Of a DNA stretch of 64,000 bases, positions 1 through 9,272 are shown piece by piece (position 1 is the stretch's first letter; each line of letters opens with the position of its first letter). Made by a program: the position numbers and the translations under genes. The notes below the pieces were generated by a model that searched no databases, was not told the DNA's origin, and was given only the letters and a program-made list of their open reading frames with translations. This stretch comes from CAJXYS01 sp913063035. Its GTDB lineage: Bacteria > Pseudomonadota > Alphaproteobacteria > Rhodobacterales > Rhodobacteraceae. The DNA is taken from positions 372,001 through 436,000 of the forward strand of contig NZ_JBOCEG010000002.1 of the NCBI RefSeq assembly GCF_050586465.1. The letters run 5' to 3'.

Positions 1-342
1 CCGCTCGACCGGATTCACCGGCCGGTCGCGGCCTACACGCCCGACCTGGCGCGCCGGGTGGACCGGCTCTTCGACGCCATCCGTCCCGAGCAGCCGCTCT
101 GGCGTGCCAACGCGCTGCTCTATGCCGATCCCGAGCTGCACCAGCCGCGCCGAGAGACCGACCCCCGTCCCGCGCCGCCCGGGGGCAAGGCGCGCTATCT
201 CCGGGCGGAACGCCAGTGCCTGCTGCGCCTGCCGGAGACTCGCGCGGTGGTCTTCTCGATCCACAGCTACGTGGTGCCGCTCGCGCGGCTGACCGCGGCG
301 CAGCGGGCTGGTCTCGCGGCGCACCCGGTCACGGCCGCCTGA
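1..342 (+). CDS. DUF3445 family protein, C-terminal part (heme-dependent oxidative N-demethylase-like)
   Basis: The reading frame is open from base 1, so only the last 113 residues are present and the true start lies outside the window. The visible part contains the conserved C-terminal signature of DUF3445 proteins: an RxHRPV start, a VDRLFD helix, WRANALLYADPELHQP, and ERQCLLRLPETRAVVFSIHSYV before the stop. Characterised members of this family are heme-dependent oxidative N-demethylases acting on small amines. The family call is by recognition of the motif string; the substrate cannot be inferred. It converges with glnA across a 157-bp spacer containing two perfect hairpins and one copy of a dispersed repeat. 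Confidence 0.75.
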   Translation, partial: PLDRIHRPVAAYTPDLARRVDRLFDAIRPEQPLWRANALLYADPELHQPRRETDPRPAPPGGKARYLRAERQCLLRLPETRAVVFSIHSYVVPLARLTAAQRAGLAAHPVTAA

Positions 343-363
343 GCCACGGCTTCATCGTTCCGG

Positions 364-382
364 AAATATCCCCGCCGGAGGC
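364..382 (+). repeat. Dispersed intergenic 19-nt element, copy 1, with adjacent hairpin
   Basis: The core AAATATCCCCGCCGGAGGC occurs here and, identically, at 43675-43693 and (inverted) at 46786-46804, always between genes. Here it is followed immediately by a perfect 9-bp hairpin at 384-404 (GCGCGGCCC, loop AGC, GGGCCGCGC). The position just after a stop codon suggests a role at transcript 3' ends, which is inference. Confidence 0.7.
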
Positions 383-440
383 TGCGCGGCCCAGCGGGCC
401 GCGCGTGCAGAGGCGTGGCGCGCATCCGCGCGCCGCAATG

Positions 441-468
441 GGAAAGGGGCCCCGCGGGGCCCCTTTCC
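441..468 (-). terminator. Intrinsic terminator between DUF3445 gene and glnA
   Basis: A perfect inverted repeat: 441-453 (GGAAAGGGGCCCC) pairs with 456-468 (GGGGCCCCTTTCC) around a 2-nt centre, so the last base pairs at the tip will not form. It lies 32 nt past the glnA stop on the minus strand and could also stop plus-strand transcripts of the converging gene. The U tract is only three bases, followed by CC. Confidence 0.7.
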
Positions 469-499
469 GATCCTTGTGTCGCCGTCGCGCGGGTCGCGC

Positions 500-1906
500 T
501 CAGCAGCTGTAGTACATCTGGAACTCGACCGGGTGCGGCGTGTGTTCGAAGGCGTAGACCTCTTCCCACTTCAGCTCGAGGTAGCCGTCGATCTGGTCCT
601 TGGTGAAGACGTCGCCGGCCAGCAGGAACTCGTGGTCGTTTTCCAGCGCGTTCAGCGCCTCGCGCAGGCTCGAGCAGACGGTCGGAATGCCTTCCAGCTC
701 TTCCGGCGGCAGGTCGTAGAGGTTCTTGTCCATCGCGTCGCCGGGATCGATCTTGTTCTTGATCCCGTCGAGCCCGGCCATCAGCAGCGCCGAGAAGCAC
801 AGGTAGGGGTTCGCCGACGGGTCCGGGAAGCGGGCCTCGACGCGCTTGGCCTTCGGGCTTTCCGTCCACGGGATCCGCACGCAGCCCGAGCGGTTGCGGG
901 CCGAGTAGGCGCGCAGCACCGGGGCTTCGAAGCCCGGGATTAGGCGCTTGTAGGAGTTGGTCGACGGGTTGGTGAAGGCGTTCAGCGTCTTGGCGTGCTT
1001 CAGGATGCCGCCGATGAAGTAGAGCGCCTCCTGGCTCAGATCGGCGTATTTGTCGCCGGCGAAGAGCGGCTTGCCGTCCTTCCAGATCGACATGTTGACA
1101 TGCATGCCGGTGCCGTTGTCGCCGTAGATCGGCTTCGGCATGAAGGTGGCCGATTTGCCGTAGGCATGGGCCACGTTGTGGATCACGTACTTGTATTTCT
1201 GCAGCTGGTCGCCCTGGTCGGTGAGCGAGCTGAAGATCAGGCCCAGCTCGTGCTGGCAGGAGGCCACCTCGTGGTGATGCTTGTCGACCTTCATGCCGAG
1301 GCGCTTCATGGTCGAGAGCATCTCGGAGCGGATGTCCTGGCCGGCGTCGATCGGGTTCACCGGGAAGTAGCCGCCCTTGACACCCGGACGGTGGCCCATG
1401 TTGCCCATCTCGTACTCGGTGTCGGTGTTCCAGGACGCGTCGATCGCGTCAATCTCGTAGGAGACCTTGTTGATCTCGTTGGAGAAGCGGACGTCGTCGA
1501 ACAGGAAGAACTCGGCCTCGGGGCCGAAATAGGCGACGTCGCCGATACCGCTGGACTTCAGGTAGGCCTCGGCCTTCTCGGCGGTGCCGCGCGGGTCGCG
1601 GTGATAGGGCTCGCCGGTGTCGGGTTCGACGACCGTGCAGTGCAGGCAGAGCGTCTTCTCGGCGTAGAACGGATCGATATAGGCCGAGTCCGGCGCCGGC
1701 AGCAGTTTCATGTCGGAGGCCTCGATCGACTTCCAGCCCGCGATCGACGAGCCGTCGAACATGAAACCCTCTTCCAGGAAGTCCTCGTCGACCTGGTCGG
1801 CCATGACGGTGACGTGCTGGAGCTTGCCCCGCGGGTCGGTGAAGCGGATGTCGACGTATTCGACCTCCTCGTCCTTGATCATCTTCAGAACGTCAGCATT
1901 GCTCAT
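500..1906 (-). CDS. glnA: Type I glutamine synthetase
   Basis: The 468-residue cytosolic dodecameric enzyme makes glutamine from glutamate, ammonia and ATP. The sequence shows the FMFDGSSIAGW segment at 48-58, metal-binding GPEAEFF at 128-134, NGTGMHVNMS at 264-273, the NPSTNSYKRLIPG loop at 313-325 and NRSGCVRIP at 338-346. Tyr397 in KNLYDLPPEE lies exactly at the position adenylylated by GlnE, so this is the regulated GSI-beta form. An AGAGG ribosome-binding site precedes the ATG. It is downstream of glnB with a 53-nt gap, the usual alphaproteobacterial glnB-glnA operon, which links its activity and expression to nitrogen status through PII. Confidence 0.98.
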   Translation of the reverse strand: MSNADVLKMIKDEEVEYVDIRFTDPRGKLQHVTVMADQVDEDFLEEGFMFDGSSIAGWKSIEASDMKLLPAPDSAYIDPFYAEKTLCLHCTVVEPDTGEPYHRDPRGTAEKAEAYLKSSGIGDVAYFGPEAEFFLFDDVRFSNEINKVSYEIDAIDASWNTDTEYEMGNMGHRPGVKGGYFPVNPIDAGQDIRSEMLSTMKRLGMKVDKHHHEVASCQHELGLIFSSLTDQGDQLQKYKYVIHNVAHAYGKSATFMPKPIYGDNGTGMHVNMSIWKDGKPLFAGDKYADLSQEALYFIGGILKHAKTLNAFTNPSTNSYKRLIPGFEAPVLRAYSARNRSGCVRIPWTESPKAKRVEARFPDPSANPYLCFSALLMAGLDGIKNKIDPGDAMDKNLYDLPPEELEGIPTVCSSLREALNALENDHEFLLAGDVFTKDQIDGYLELKWEEVYAFEHTPHPVEFQMYYSC

Positions 1907-1959
1907 GTGACCTCTTCCCTCTTTCAGTGGTATTCGGTTCGTTTCTGGATCTGTGTGGC

Positions 1960-2298
1960 TCAGAGCGCCTCTTCACCGGTTTCGCCGGTGCGGATGCGGA
2001 TGGTGTGCTCGACGGGCGAGACGAAGATCTTTCCGTCGCCGATCTTGCCGGTCTTCGCGGCCTCGACGATGGCGTCGCAGGCGGTTTCGACCTGGTCGTC
2101 GGACAGCACCACCTCGATCTTCACCTTGGGCAGGAAGTCCACGACGTATTCCGCGCCGCGATAGAGCTCGGTGTGGCCCTTCTGGCGGCCGAAGCCCTTG
2201 ACCTCGGTCACCGAGAGCCCCTGGATACCGACGTCCTGAAGCGCTTCCTTCACCTCGTCGAGCTTGAACGGCTTGATGATCGCCTCGATCTTCTTCAT
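1960..2298 (-). CDS. glnB: Nitrogen regulatory protein PII
   Basis: A 112-residue trimeric signal protein that senses 2-oxoglutarate and ATP/ADP and, through its uridylylation state, steers GlnE (adenylylation of glutamine synthetase) and NtrB. The start was set at MKKIEAIIKPF because this is the universal PII N-terminus and an AGGAG lies 9 nt upstream; the frame is open for 16 more codons without family similarity. The T-loop shows GRQKGHTELYRGAEY with Tyr51, the uridylylation site, and the C-terminal region carries the GKIF and RTGE signatures. First gene of glnB-glnA. The 158-bp spacer shared with the divergent NAD(P)HX repair gene must hold the promoter; no convincing sigma-54 element was seen there. 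Confidence 0.97.
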   Translation of the reverse strand: MKKIEAIIKPFKLDEVKEALQDVGIQGLSVTEVKGFGRQKGHTELYRGAEYVVDFLPKVKIEVVLSDDQVETACDAIVEAAKTGKIGDGKIFVSPVEHTIRIRTGETGEEAL

Positions 2299-2456
2299 CG
2301 GTCCGGGCTCCTTGCGCTGTGGTCTCAGGGGTCTCAGCACTTTCACCGCCCCCCCGCAATCGGCTAGGCTTGCCGCGCCGGGGCGGCGAAGGTGAATTTC
2401 GGCGTCCTGCTTAATTTTTGTGCAAATCGCATGATGTGCGGGCAGTTTTTGAAATC

Positions 2457-4022
2457 ATGACCGAAATCCTGACATCGGCCCAGATGAAGGCCGTCGAAAC
2501 CGCCGCCATCGAAAGCGGCCGGGTCAGCGGGCTGGAGCTGATGGAGCGGGCCGGCCGCGGCGCCGTCGAGGCGGCGCTCGCGCACTGGCCGGAGTGCCGG
2601 GCGGGGCAGGGGCACCGCGCCGTCGTCCTGGCGGGGCCGGGAAACAATGGCGGCGACGGGTTCGTCATCGCGCGGCTCTTGGCGGGGCGGGGCTGGTCGG
2701 TGGCGCTCTACCTCTTCGGCGACCCGGATCGCCTGCCGCCGGACGCGGCCGCGAACCGCCGCCGCTGGGAGGCCGAGGCCGGCGGCACCGTCCAGCCGCT
2801 GGAGGCGGCCGGGGGCGCCGCCTTCGCCGGCGGCCCGCTGGTCGTGGATGCGCTCTTCGGCACCGGGCTGGCGCGGCCCGTGCCGGGCCTCGTCGCGCAG
2901 GTGCTGGGGCGCGCCGCCGACTGCCCGATCCTCGCCGTGGACATCCTGAGCGGCGCGGACGCCGATGGCGGGCCGCTGCGCGTCCCCGGGGCGTTCCCGC
3001 CGGTGCGGGCGGGGCTGACCGTCGCCTTCGAACGCGCCAAGATCGGCCATCACAGCGGCCCCGGCGCCGAGCGCAGCGCGGCGCTGGCCGTCGTCCCGAT
3101 CGGCCTCGATGCGGATGTGCGGGCCTGGGCCGCGGACCGACCGGCAGAGGTCTGCCGCCTGGTCGATCGCGACGCGCTGCCGCTGGAGCGGCTCGCCAAG
3201 GGATCGGCGGCGCACAAATACGGCCATGGCCATGCGGTGATCCTGTCGGGCGGTCCGGGGCGGGGCGGCGCCGCGCGCATGGCCGCGCGCGCTGCGCTGC
3301 GGGCCGGCGCGGGGCTGGTCACGCTGGCCTGCCCGCCGGCCGCGCTGCAGGAAAACGCCGCCCGGCTGGACGCGGTGATGCTGCACCCGCTGCGCGACGC
3401 CGCGGGGCTGGCGGCGCTGCTCGGCGACCGCCGCTTCAACGCGCTGGGGCTTGGCCCGGCGCTGGGCCTCGACGACGGGGCACGCGGCCGCGTCCTGGCG
3501 GCGCTGGGCGCGGGGCGGGGCACCGTGCTCGATGCCGATGCGCTGACCGGGTTTTCCGACGCGCCCGAGACGCTTTTCGGGGCGCTCCACGATCGCTGTC
3601 TGCTGACCCCGCATGCCGGCGAGTTCGCCCGGCTTTTCCCCGATATCGTGGCGCGGGTCTCGGAGTCGCCGGTCGACGGGGCGGCCTTTTCCCGGGTCGA
3701 CGCGGTGCGCGCCGCGGCGGCGCGGGCGGGGGCCACGGTGCTGCTGAAAGGGGCCGACACGGTCGTCGCCGCGCCCGACGGGCGCGCGGCGCTGCATTCG
3801 GCGCGCTACGCGCAAGCCGCACCCTGGCTTGCCACGGCGGGGGCGGGCGACGTTCTGACCGGGATCGCGGCGGGCCTCATGGCGCGGGGCTTCGACCCGC
3901 TGGAGGCCGGGACGACCGCGGCCTGGCTCCACGCGGCGGCGGCGCGTCATGTCGGCGCCGGCCTGATCGCCGAGGATCTGCCCGAGGCGCTGCCGGCCGT
4001 CTTCCGCGGTCTCGGGCTCTGA
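2457..4022 (+). CDS. nnr: Bifunctional NAD(P)H-hydrate epimerase / ADP-dependent NAD(P)H-hydrate dehydratase
   Basis: This 521-residue protein repairs hydrated NADH and NADPH. The N-terminal YjeF_N half (about 1-215) epimerises R/S-NAD(P)HX and carries GPGNNGGDG at about 60-68. The C-terminal ribokinase-like half dehydrates S-NAD(P)HX using ADP and shows the KYGHGHA start of the NnrD fold, LTPHAGEFARLF and the GAGDVLTG anion-hole motif at 462-469. The start is placed at MTEILTSAQMKAVE; the frame extends 13 codons upstream but the family begins here. It is divergent from glnB and is followed by a possible terminator. Both domains look complete. Confidence 0.95.
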   Translation: MTEILTSAQMKAVETAAIESGRVSGLELMERAGRGAVEAALAHWPECRAGQGHRAVVLAGPGNNGGDGFVIARLLAGRGWSVALYLFGDPDRLPPDAAANRRRWEAEAGGTVQPLEAAGGAAFAGGPLVVDALFGTGLARPVPGLVAQVLGRAADCPILAVDILSGADADGGPLRVPGAFPPVRAGLTVAFERAKIGHHSGPGAERSAALAVVPIGLDADVRAWAADRPAEVCRLVDRDALPLERLAKGSAAHKYGHGHAVILSGGPGRGGAARMAARAALRAGAGLVTLACPPAALQENAARLDAVMLHPLRDAAGLAALLGDRRFNALGLGPALGLDDGARGRVLAALGAGRGTVLDADALTGFSDAPETLFGALHDRCLLTPHAGEFARLFPDIVARVSESPVDGAAFSRVDAVRAAAARAGATVLLKGADTVVAAPDGRAALHSARYAQAAPWLATAGAGDVLTGIAAGLMARGFDPLEAGTTAAWLHAAAARHVGAGLIAEDLPEALPAVFRGLGL

Positions 4023-4042
4023 CCAGGCGCGCGGCAGGCGGC

Positions 4043-4072
4043 GTGCCCGGCCCGGCGGTGCGGGCGCTTTTT
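4043..4072 (+). terminator. Possible terminator after the NAD(P)HX repair gene
   Basis: A 7-bp stem (4043-4049 with 4061-4067, one G-T pair) is followed by five T residues at 4068-4072. The loop is 11 nt and GC-rich, so this is a moderate candidate; it would separate the repair gene from the tRNA. Confidence 0.45.
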
Positions 4073-4156
4073 CCTCTCGCATCCCGCACGGGCCTTTGCT
4101 AAAGGGAGGCGGATTTCAGGAGGCGGCTTCCGGCGGGGGGCTGCCTTCGAGGTTTT

Positions 4157-4241
4157 GCGGGTGTGGCGGAACTGGTAGACGCACCAGATTTAGGTTCTGG
4201 CGCCGCGAGGCGTGGGGGTTCAAGTCCCTCCACCCGCACCA
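4157..4241 (+). tRNA. tRNA-Leu(UAG)
   Basis: The acceptor stem GCGGGTG (4157-4163) pairs with CACCCGC (4231-4237), followed by discriminator A and an encoded CCA at 4239-4241. The anticodon stem CCAGA/TCTGG (4184-4188 and 4196-4200) encloses loop TTTAGGT with anticodon TAG at 4191-4193, reading CUA and, by wobble, other CUN leucine codons. The long variable arm (CGCCGCGAGGCG) is typical of tRNA-Leu, and the T-loop GGTTCAAGTCC is canonical. It ends 25 nt before trigger factor, so it may share the upstream promoter. Confidence 0.97.
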
Positions 4242-4266
4242 CGGATGAATGAAGGACGAGGACGAC

Positions 4267-5598
4267 ATGCAGGTCACCGAGACCCAGAACGAAGGTCTGA
4301 AGCGGGCATACAAGCTGATGCTGACGGCCCAGGAGCTTGACGACAAGGTCAATGCCAAGCTGGCCGAGGCCCAGCCCGAGGTTCAGATGAAGGGCTTTCG
4401 CAAGGGCAAGGTGCCGCTGGCGCTGCTGAAGAAGCAGTTCGGCCAGCAGGTGCTGGGCGAGGCGATGCAGGAAGCCGTCGACGGCGCGATGAACAAGCAT
4501 TTCGAGGACACTGGCGACCGCCCGGCCATGCAGCCCGAGGTCAAGATGACCAACGAGGACTGGAAGGAAGGCGACGACGTCGAGGTGGAGCTGTCCTACG
4601 AGAAGCTGCCCGAGATTCCCGAGGTCGAGCTGAAGGGCATCTCGCTCGAGCGGATGGTCGTCCAGGTGGACGACGCCGACGTGGACGATGCGCTGAAGAA
4701 TCTTGCCGAGAGCGCGCAGGATTTCGACGACCGGCGCAAGGGCTCCAAGGCCAAGGACGGCGACCAGGTCGTGATCGACTTCGTCGGCAAGGTCGACGGC
4801 GAGGCCTTCGAGGGCGGCGCGGCCGAGGACTACCCGCTGGTGCTGGGCTCGAACTCCTTCATCCCGGGGTTCGAGGAACAGCTCGTCGGCGTGAAGGCCG
4901 GCGAGGAGCTGGAGGTCAAGGTCACCTTCCCCGAGGAATACGGGGCCGAGCACCTGGCCGGCAAGGACGCGGTCTTCGAGACCACGGTCAAGGCCGTCAA
5001 GGCGCCCAAGGCCGCCGAGATCGACGACGAGCTTGCCAAGCGTTACGGCGAGGAGAGCCTCGACGCGCTGAAGGAGAAGATCCGCGAGCGCCTGTCGGCC
5101 GAATACCAGCAGGCCGCGCGCCAGGTCACCAAGCGCAAGCTGCTCGACAAGCTGGACGAGATCGTCGATTTCGACCTGCCGCCGACCCTGGTCGAGACCG
5201 AGGCCAAGCAGATCGCCCACCAGCTCTGGCACGAGGAAAACCCCGAGGTGCAGGGCCATGATCACGGCGAGATCGAGCCGACCGAGGAGCACCAGAAGCT
5301 GGCCGAGCGGCGGGTGCGGCTGGGTCTCCTGCTGGCCGAGCTGGGCAACCAGAACGAGATCGAGGTCACCGACCAGGAAATGACCCAGGCGATCCTGACC
5401 GAGGCGCGGAAATACCCCGGCCAGGAACAGCAGTTCTTCCAGTTCGTCCAGCAGAACCAGCAGATGCAGCAGCAGATGCGCGCGCCGATCTTCGAGGACA
5501 AGGTCGTCGACTACATCCTCGAGCTGGCCGAGGTGACCGACAAGGAGGTCTCCAAGGAGGATCTGCAAAAGGCCGTCGACTCGCTCGACGACGACTGA
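4267..5598 (+). CDS. tig: Trigger factor (ribosome-associated chaperone and prolyl isomerase)
   Basis: A 443-residue chaperone that docks at the ribosomal exit tunnel and holds nascent chains. The ribosome-binding signature GFRKGK sits at 43-48, as in the E. coli protein. An FKBP-type domain follows at about 150-240 (GDQVVIDFVGKVDGEAFEGG to VFETTVKAVK), then a helical C-terminal substrate-cradling domain rich in Gln. The start MQVTETQNEGLKRAYK was chosen over an in-frame ATG six codons upstream because GAGG lies 5 nt before it and the family starts here. It precedes clpP and clpX, linking folding and degradation, and is followed by a strong terminator. Confidence 0.97.
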   Translation: MQVTETQNEGLKRAYKLMLTAQELDDKVNAKLAEAQPEVQMKGFRKGKVPLALLKKQFGQQVLGEAMQEAVDGAMNKHFEDTGDRPAMQPEVKMTNEDWKEGDDVEVELSYEKLPEIPEVELKGISLERMVVQVDDADVDDALKNLAESAQDFDDRRKGSKAKDGDQVVIDFVGKVDGEAFEGGAAEDYPLVLGSNSFIPGFEEQLVGVKAGEELEVKVTFPEEYGAEHLAGKDAVFETTVKAVKAPKAAEIDDELAKRYGEESLDALKEKIRERLSAEYQQAARQVTKRKLLDKLDEIVDFDLPPTLVETEAKQIAHQLWHEENPEVQGHDHGEIEPTEEHQKLAERRVRLGLLLAELGNQNEIEVTDQEMTQAILTEARKYPGQEQQFFQFVQQNQQMQQQMRAPIFEDKVVDYILELAEVTDKEVSKEDLQKAVDSLDDD

Positions 5599-5636
5599 TC
5601 CCGCCGCCGGCGCCCCGGGCGCCGGGCGACATGACG

Positions 5637-5667
5637 GGGCCCCGCGGCACGCGCCGCGGGGCCCTTT
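5637..5667 (+). terminator. Rho-independent terminator after tig
   Basis: A perfect 12-bp GC stem (5637-5648 pairing with 5653-5664), tetraloop ACGC, then TTT. It ends the tig transcript and separates it from clpP. Confidence 0.85.
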
Positions 5668-5773
5668 CCATGCCGGGATGGCGCCGCCGCACGGCGGCTT
5701 CGCGCCGTGTCAACCCGGATGACCTAGACCCGGCGCGGTCGTGACGATTTTCGACATGCGGGCGGCGCGGCTC

Positions 5774-5803
5774 CTTGAAGTCCCCCCCGAGGCCAACTAC
5801 ACC
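5774..5803 (+). promoter_or_regulatory. Possible RpoH-type (heat-shock) promoter for clpP
   Basis: CTTGAA at 5774-5779 followed after 17 nt by CTACACC at 5797-5803 resembles the alphaproteobacterial RpoH pattern (CTTG, then a CTA-type -10). It lies about 43 nt before the clpP ATG. clpP is a heat-shock gene in many relatives, but this site is a pattern match only. Confidence 0.35.
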
Positions 5804-5845
5804 TTTAGCCCCAAGGGCCGGACAACAGCGACAGGCAGGCACGAG

Positions 5846-6472
5846 ATGCAAGATCCGATCGACACCTACATGAACACCCTCGTCCCGATGGTGGTCGAAC
5901 AGACCTCCCGCGGCGAGCGCGCCTACGACATCTTCTCGCGCCTCCTGAAGGAGCGGATCATCTTCGTTTCCGGGCCGGTGCATGACGGCATGTCGACCCT
6001 GATCGTGGCGCAGCTGCTGTATCTCGAGGCCGAGAATCCGTCCAAGGAAATCTCGATGTACATCAACAGCCCCGGCGGGGTGGTGACCTCGGGGCTGTCG
6101 ATCTACGACACGATGCAGTACATCAAGCCGAAGGTCTCGACCCTGGTGGTGGGGCAGGCGGCCTCGATGGGCTCGCTGCTGCTGGCCGCGGGGGCGCCGG
6201 GCATGCGCTTCGCGCTGCCGAACGCGCGGATCATGGTGCACCAGCCGTCCGGCGGCTTCCAGGGCCAGGCGACCGACATCTCGATCCACGCCAAGGAAAT
6301 CCTCGAGCTGCGCGACCGCCTGAACCGGATTTACGTCCATCACACCGGTCAGAAGATCAAGGCGGTGGAACAGGCGCTCGAGCGCGACAATTTCATGACC
6401 GCCGAAGCGGCCAGGGACTGGGGCATCGTCGACGATATCGTCGAGAACCGCGGCACGCCGGGGGAAAGCTGA
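5846..6472 (+). CDS. clpP: ATP-dependent Clp protease proteolytic subunit
   Basis: A 208-residue serine peptidase that forms the double heptameric chamber used by ClpX and ClpA. The catalytic triad is visible: Ser107 in GQAASMGS, His132 in MVHQPSGG and Asp181 in ERDNF. The start MQDPIDTYMN is the conserved alphaproteobacterial N-terminus; the frame stays open 35 codons upstream, but that stretch overlaps the candidate promoter and looks non-coding. clpX follows 151 bp later on the same strand. No strong terminator was seen between them, so co-transcription is plausible. Confidence 0.97.
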   Translation: MQDPIDTYMNTLVPMVVEQTSRGERAYDIFSRLLKERIIFVSGPVHDGMSTLIVAQLLYLEAENPSKEISMYINSPGGVVTSGLSIYDTMQYIKPKVSTLVVGQAASMGSLLLAAGAPGMRFALPNARIMVHQPSGGFQGQATDISIHAKEILELRDRLNRIYVHHTGQKIKAVEQALERDNFMTAEAARDWGIVDDIVENRGTPGES

Positions 6473-6623
6473 TCCCCCCGGTCCGCGCGAAAACGCCCCC
6501 GGGGCGGCGATCAAAAGGGCATTGTCCCTGTCGGATGGCTGTCCTAAGCTTGAATACGAGCACGGCCGCGACGCGGAACACACGCTTGCCCGGCGGACCG
6601 GGCGAACCGATCTGAGGTAACTG

Positions 6624-7889
<1,266 letters not shown>

Positions 7890-7910
7890 GCCGTTTCTGC
7901 ACGGGTTCAC

Positions 7911-7943
7911 GGGGCGGCGCGCGGATGCGGGCCGCCCCTTTTT
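7911..7943 (+). terminator. Rho-independent terminator after clpX
   Basis: A perfect 8-bp stem GGGGCGGC (7911-7918) and GCCGCCCC (7931-7938) with a 12-nt loop, followed by five T residues. Confidence 0.85.
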
Positions 7944-8040
7944 CTTTCGCGGCCCGGCAAGGCCCCGCGCACGCGGGGTTCCCACTGGACCTTGCGCCGC
8001 ACATGGTCCATATCGGGGCTACGGAATCTTGGAGAGGCCG

Positions 8041-8424
8041 ATGGGTATCCTGAAGACACTCCTGCGCGCGGTGACCTGGTGGAACGGGCAGACGCTCAAC
8101 ACCCAGCTCTATACCTGGCGCAAGGGCAAGCTGGTCGGCGAGGACGAGCAGGGCAACGCGTTCTACGAGACACGCGACGGCAAGCGGCGCTGGGTGATCT
8201 ATAACGGCGAGGCCGAGGCGAGCCGCGTCTCGCCGGACTGGCATGGCTGGTTGCATTTCACCTGGGACGAGCCGCCCAGCAAGACCCCGCTGCCGCACAA
8301 GTCGTGGGAAAAGCCCCACCAGGAAAACCTGACCGGCACGCCGGCGGCCTACGCGCCGGCCGGGTCGCTGCGCACCGCCGACCCGGTGGAGCGCAGCGAT
8401 TACGAGGCCTGGCAGCCGGAGTGA
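8041..8424 (+). CDS. NADH:ubiquinone oxidoreductase subunit NDUFA12-like protein
   Basis: A 127-residue homologue of the NDUFA12/B17.2 accessory subunit of respiratory complex I, one of the few supernumerary subunits shared by alphaproteobacteria and mitochondria. It carries the family signature RWVIYNGEAEASRVSPDWHGWLH at about 50-72. The start at 8041 is set by GGAGAGG just upstream and by the family N-terminus. It acts at the cytoplasmic-side arm of complex I. It is followed closely by mlaD and the DUF2155 gene and is likely co-transcribed with them. The remaining complex I genes are not in this window. Confidence 0.92.
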   Translation: MGILKTLLRAVTWWNGQTLNTQLYTWRKGKLVGEDEQGNAFYETRDGKRRWVIYNGEAEASRVSPDWHGWLHFTWDEPPSKTPLPHKSWEKPHQENLTGTPAAYAPAGSLRTADPVERSDYEAWQPE

Positions 8425-8433
8425 CGGCAGCCC

Positions 8434-8883
8434 ATGTCCGAGAACACCACTGAAACCATCATCGGCGCGCTCGTGATCGCGCTCGCGGCAGGCTTCCTTT
8501 TCTTCGCGACCGAGGCCACGGGGATCGCGCCGAAGAAGGACAGCTACGAACTGACCGCGAGTTTCCGGTCGGCCGACGGCATCTCCGTCGGGACCGAGGT
8601 GCGGCTCGCCGGCGTCAAGATCGGCACGGTCACCCGCCTCGAGCTGAACCCGCGCACCTTCCGCGCCGAGGCGGCCGTCTCGATCCCCAACGCGGTGGAG
8701 ATTCCCGAGGACAGCGCGATCCTGGTCAGCCAGGACGGGCTTCTTGGCGGAAACTACATCGAGATCCTGCCGGGCGGCGCCCCCTTCAACCTGGAGCCGG
8801 GCACCGAGATCGAGGATACGCAGGGCTCGGTGAGCCTGATATCGCTCATGATGAAGCTCGTCTCGGGCGACCAGGAGCAATGA
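8434..8883 (+). CDS. mlaD: MlaD-type MCE-domain protein (phospholipid transport)
   Basis: A 149-residue protein with one N-terminal membrane segment (about 8-30) and a periplasmic MCE domain (about 38-116) containing the GTEVRLAGVKIGTV and SQDGLLGGNYIEI motifs. MlaD subunits form the hexameric ring of the Mla system, which moves phospholipids between the membranes and keeps the outer membrane asymmetric. No mlaE, mlaF or mlaC gene is adjacent, so the rest of the transporter must lie elsewhere. The stop overlaps the next start by 4 nt (ATGA), implying translational coupling to the DUF2155 gene. Confidence 0.9.
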   Translation: MSENTTETIIGALVIALAAGFLFFATEATGIAPKKDSYELTASFRSADGISVGTEVRLAGVKIGTVTRLELNPRTFRAEAAVSIPNAVEIPEDSAILVSQDGLLGGNYIEILPGGAPFNLEPGTEIEDTQGSVSLISLMMKLVSGDQEQ

Positions 8884-9272
8884 TCGCCCCGGCGGCCCTG
8901 ATCGCGCTCGCGCTGGGCGTCGGCGGGGCCGAGGCCCAGCAGCCCCCCGATGTCAGCACCGCCCCCGAGGGCGCGCTGCTGCGCGGTCTGGACCGCGTCT
9001 CCGGCGCGCTGACCGACATCGAGATCGCGCCGGGCGAAACGGTGCGCTACCGCGACCTCGCGATCACGCTCGGCGAATGCCGCTACCCGTCGGAATCGCC
9101 GGCCAGCGACGCTTTCGCCTTCCTGACGATAGACGAGGACGGGCTGGACGCGCCGCGCTTCGAGGGCTGGATGATCGCCTCCTCGCCGGCGCTGATGGCG
9201 CTGGACCACCCGCGCTACGACGTCTGGGTGATCAGCTGCAGAACCTCCTCCGGGGAGACCTCCGCCGACTGA
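8880..9272 (+). CDS. DUF2155 family exported protein
   Basis: A 130-residue protein with an N-terminal signal peptide (about 1-19, cleavage after AEA) and a compact domain typical of DUF2155. Two cysteines, Cys67 in LGECRYP and Cys120 in VISCRTS, could form a disulfide in the periplasm. Function is unknown. It is coupled to mlaD by an ATGA overlap, which hints at a cell-envelope role. Its 3' end overlaps the convergent aat gene by 58 nt (9215-9272), so the last 19 codons are shared antisense with the end of Aat. Confidence 0.85.
   Translation: MIAPAALIALALGVGGAEAQQPPDVSTAPEGALLRGLDRVSGALTDIEIAPGETVRYRDLAITLGECRYPSESPASDAFAFLTIDEDGLDAPRFEGWMIASSPALMALDHPRYDVWVISCRTSSGETSAD

Noticed and set aside
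2299..2456. Sigma-54/NtrC promoter for glnB
   Set aside because: No GG-N10-GC element was found at the right spacing and no clear NtrC half-sites could be assigned.
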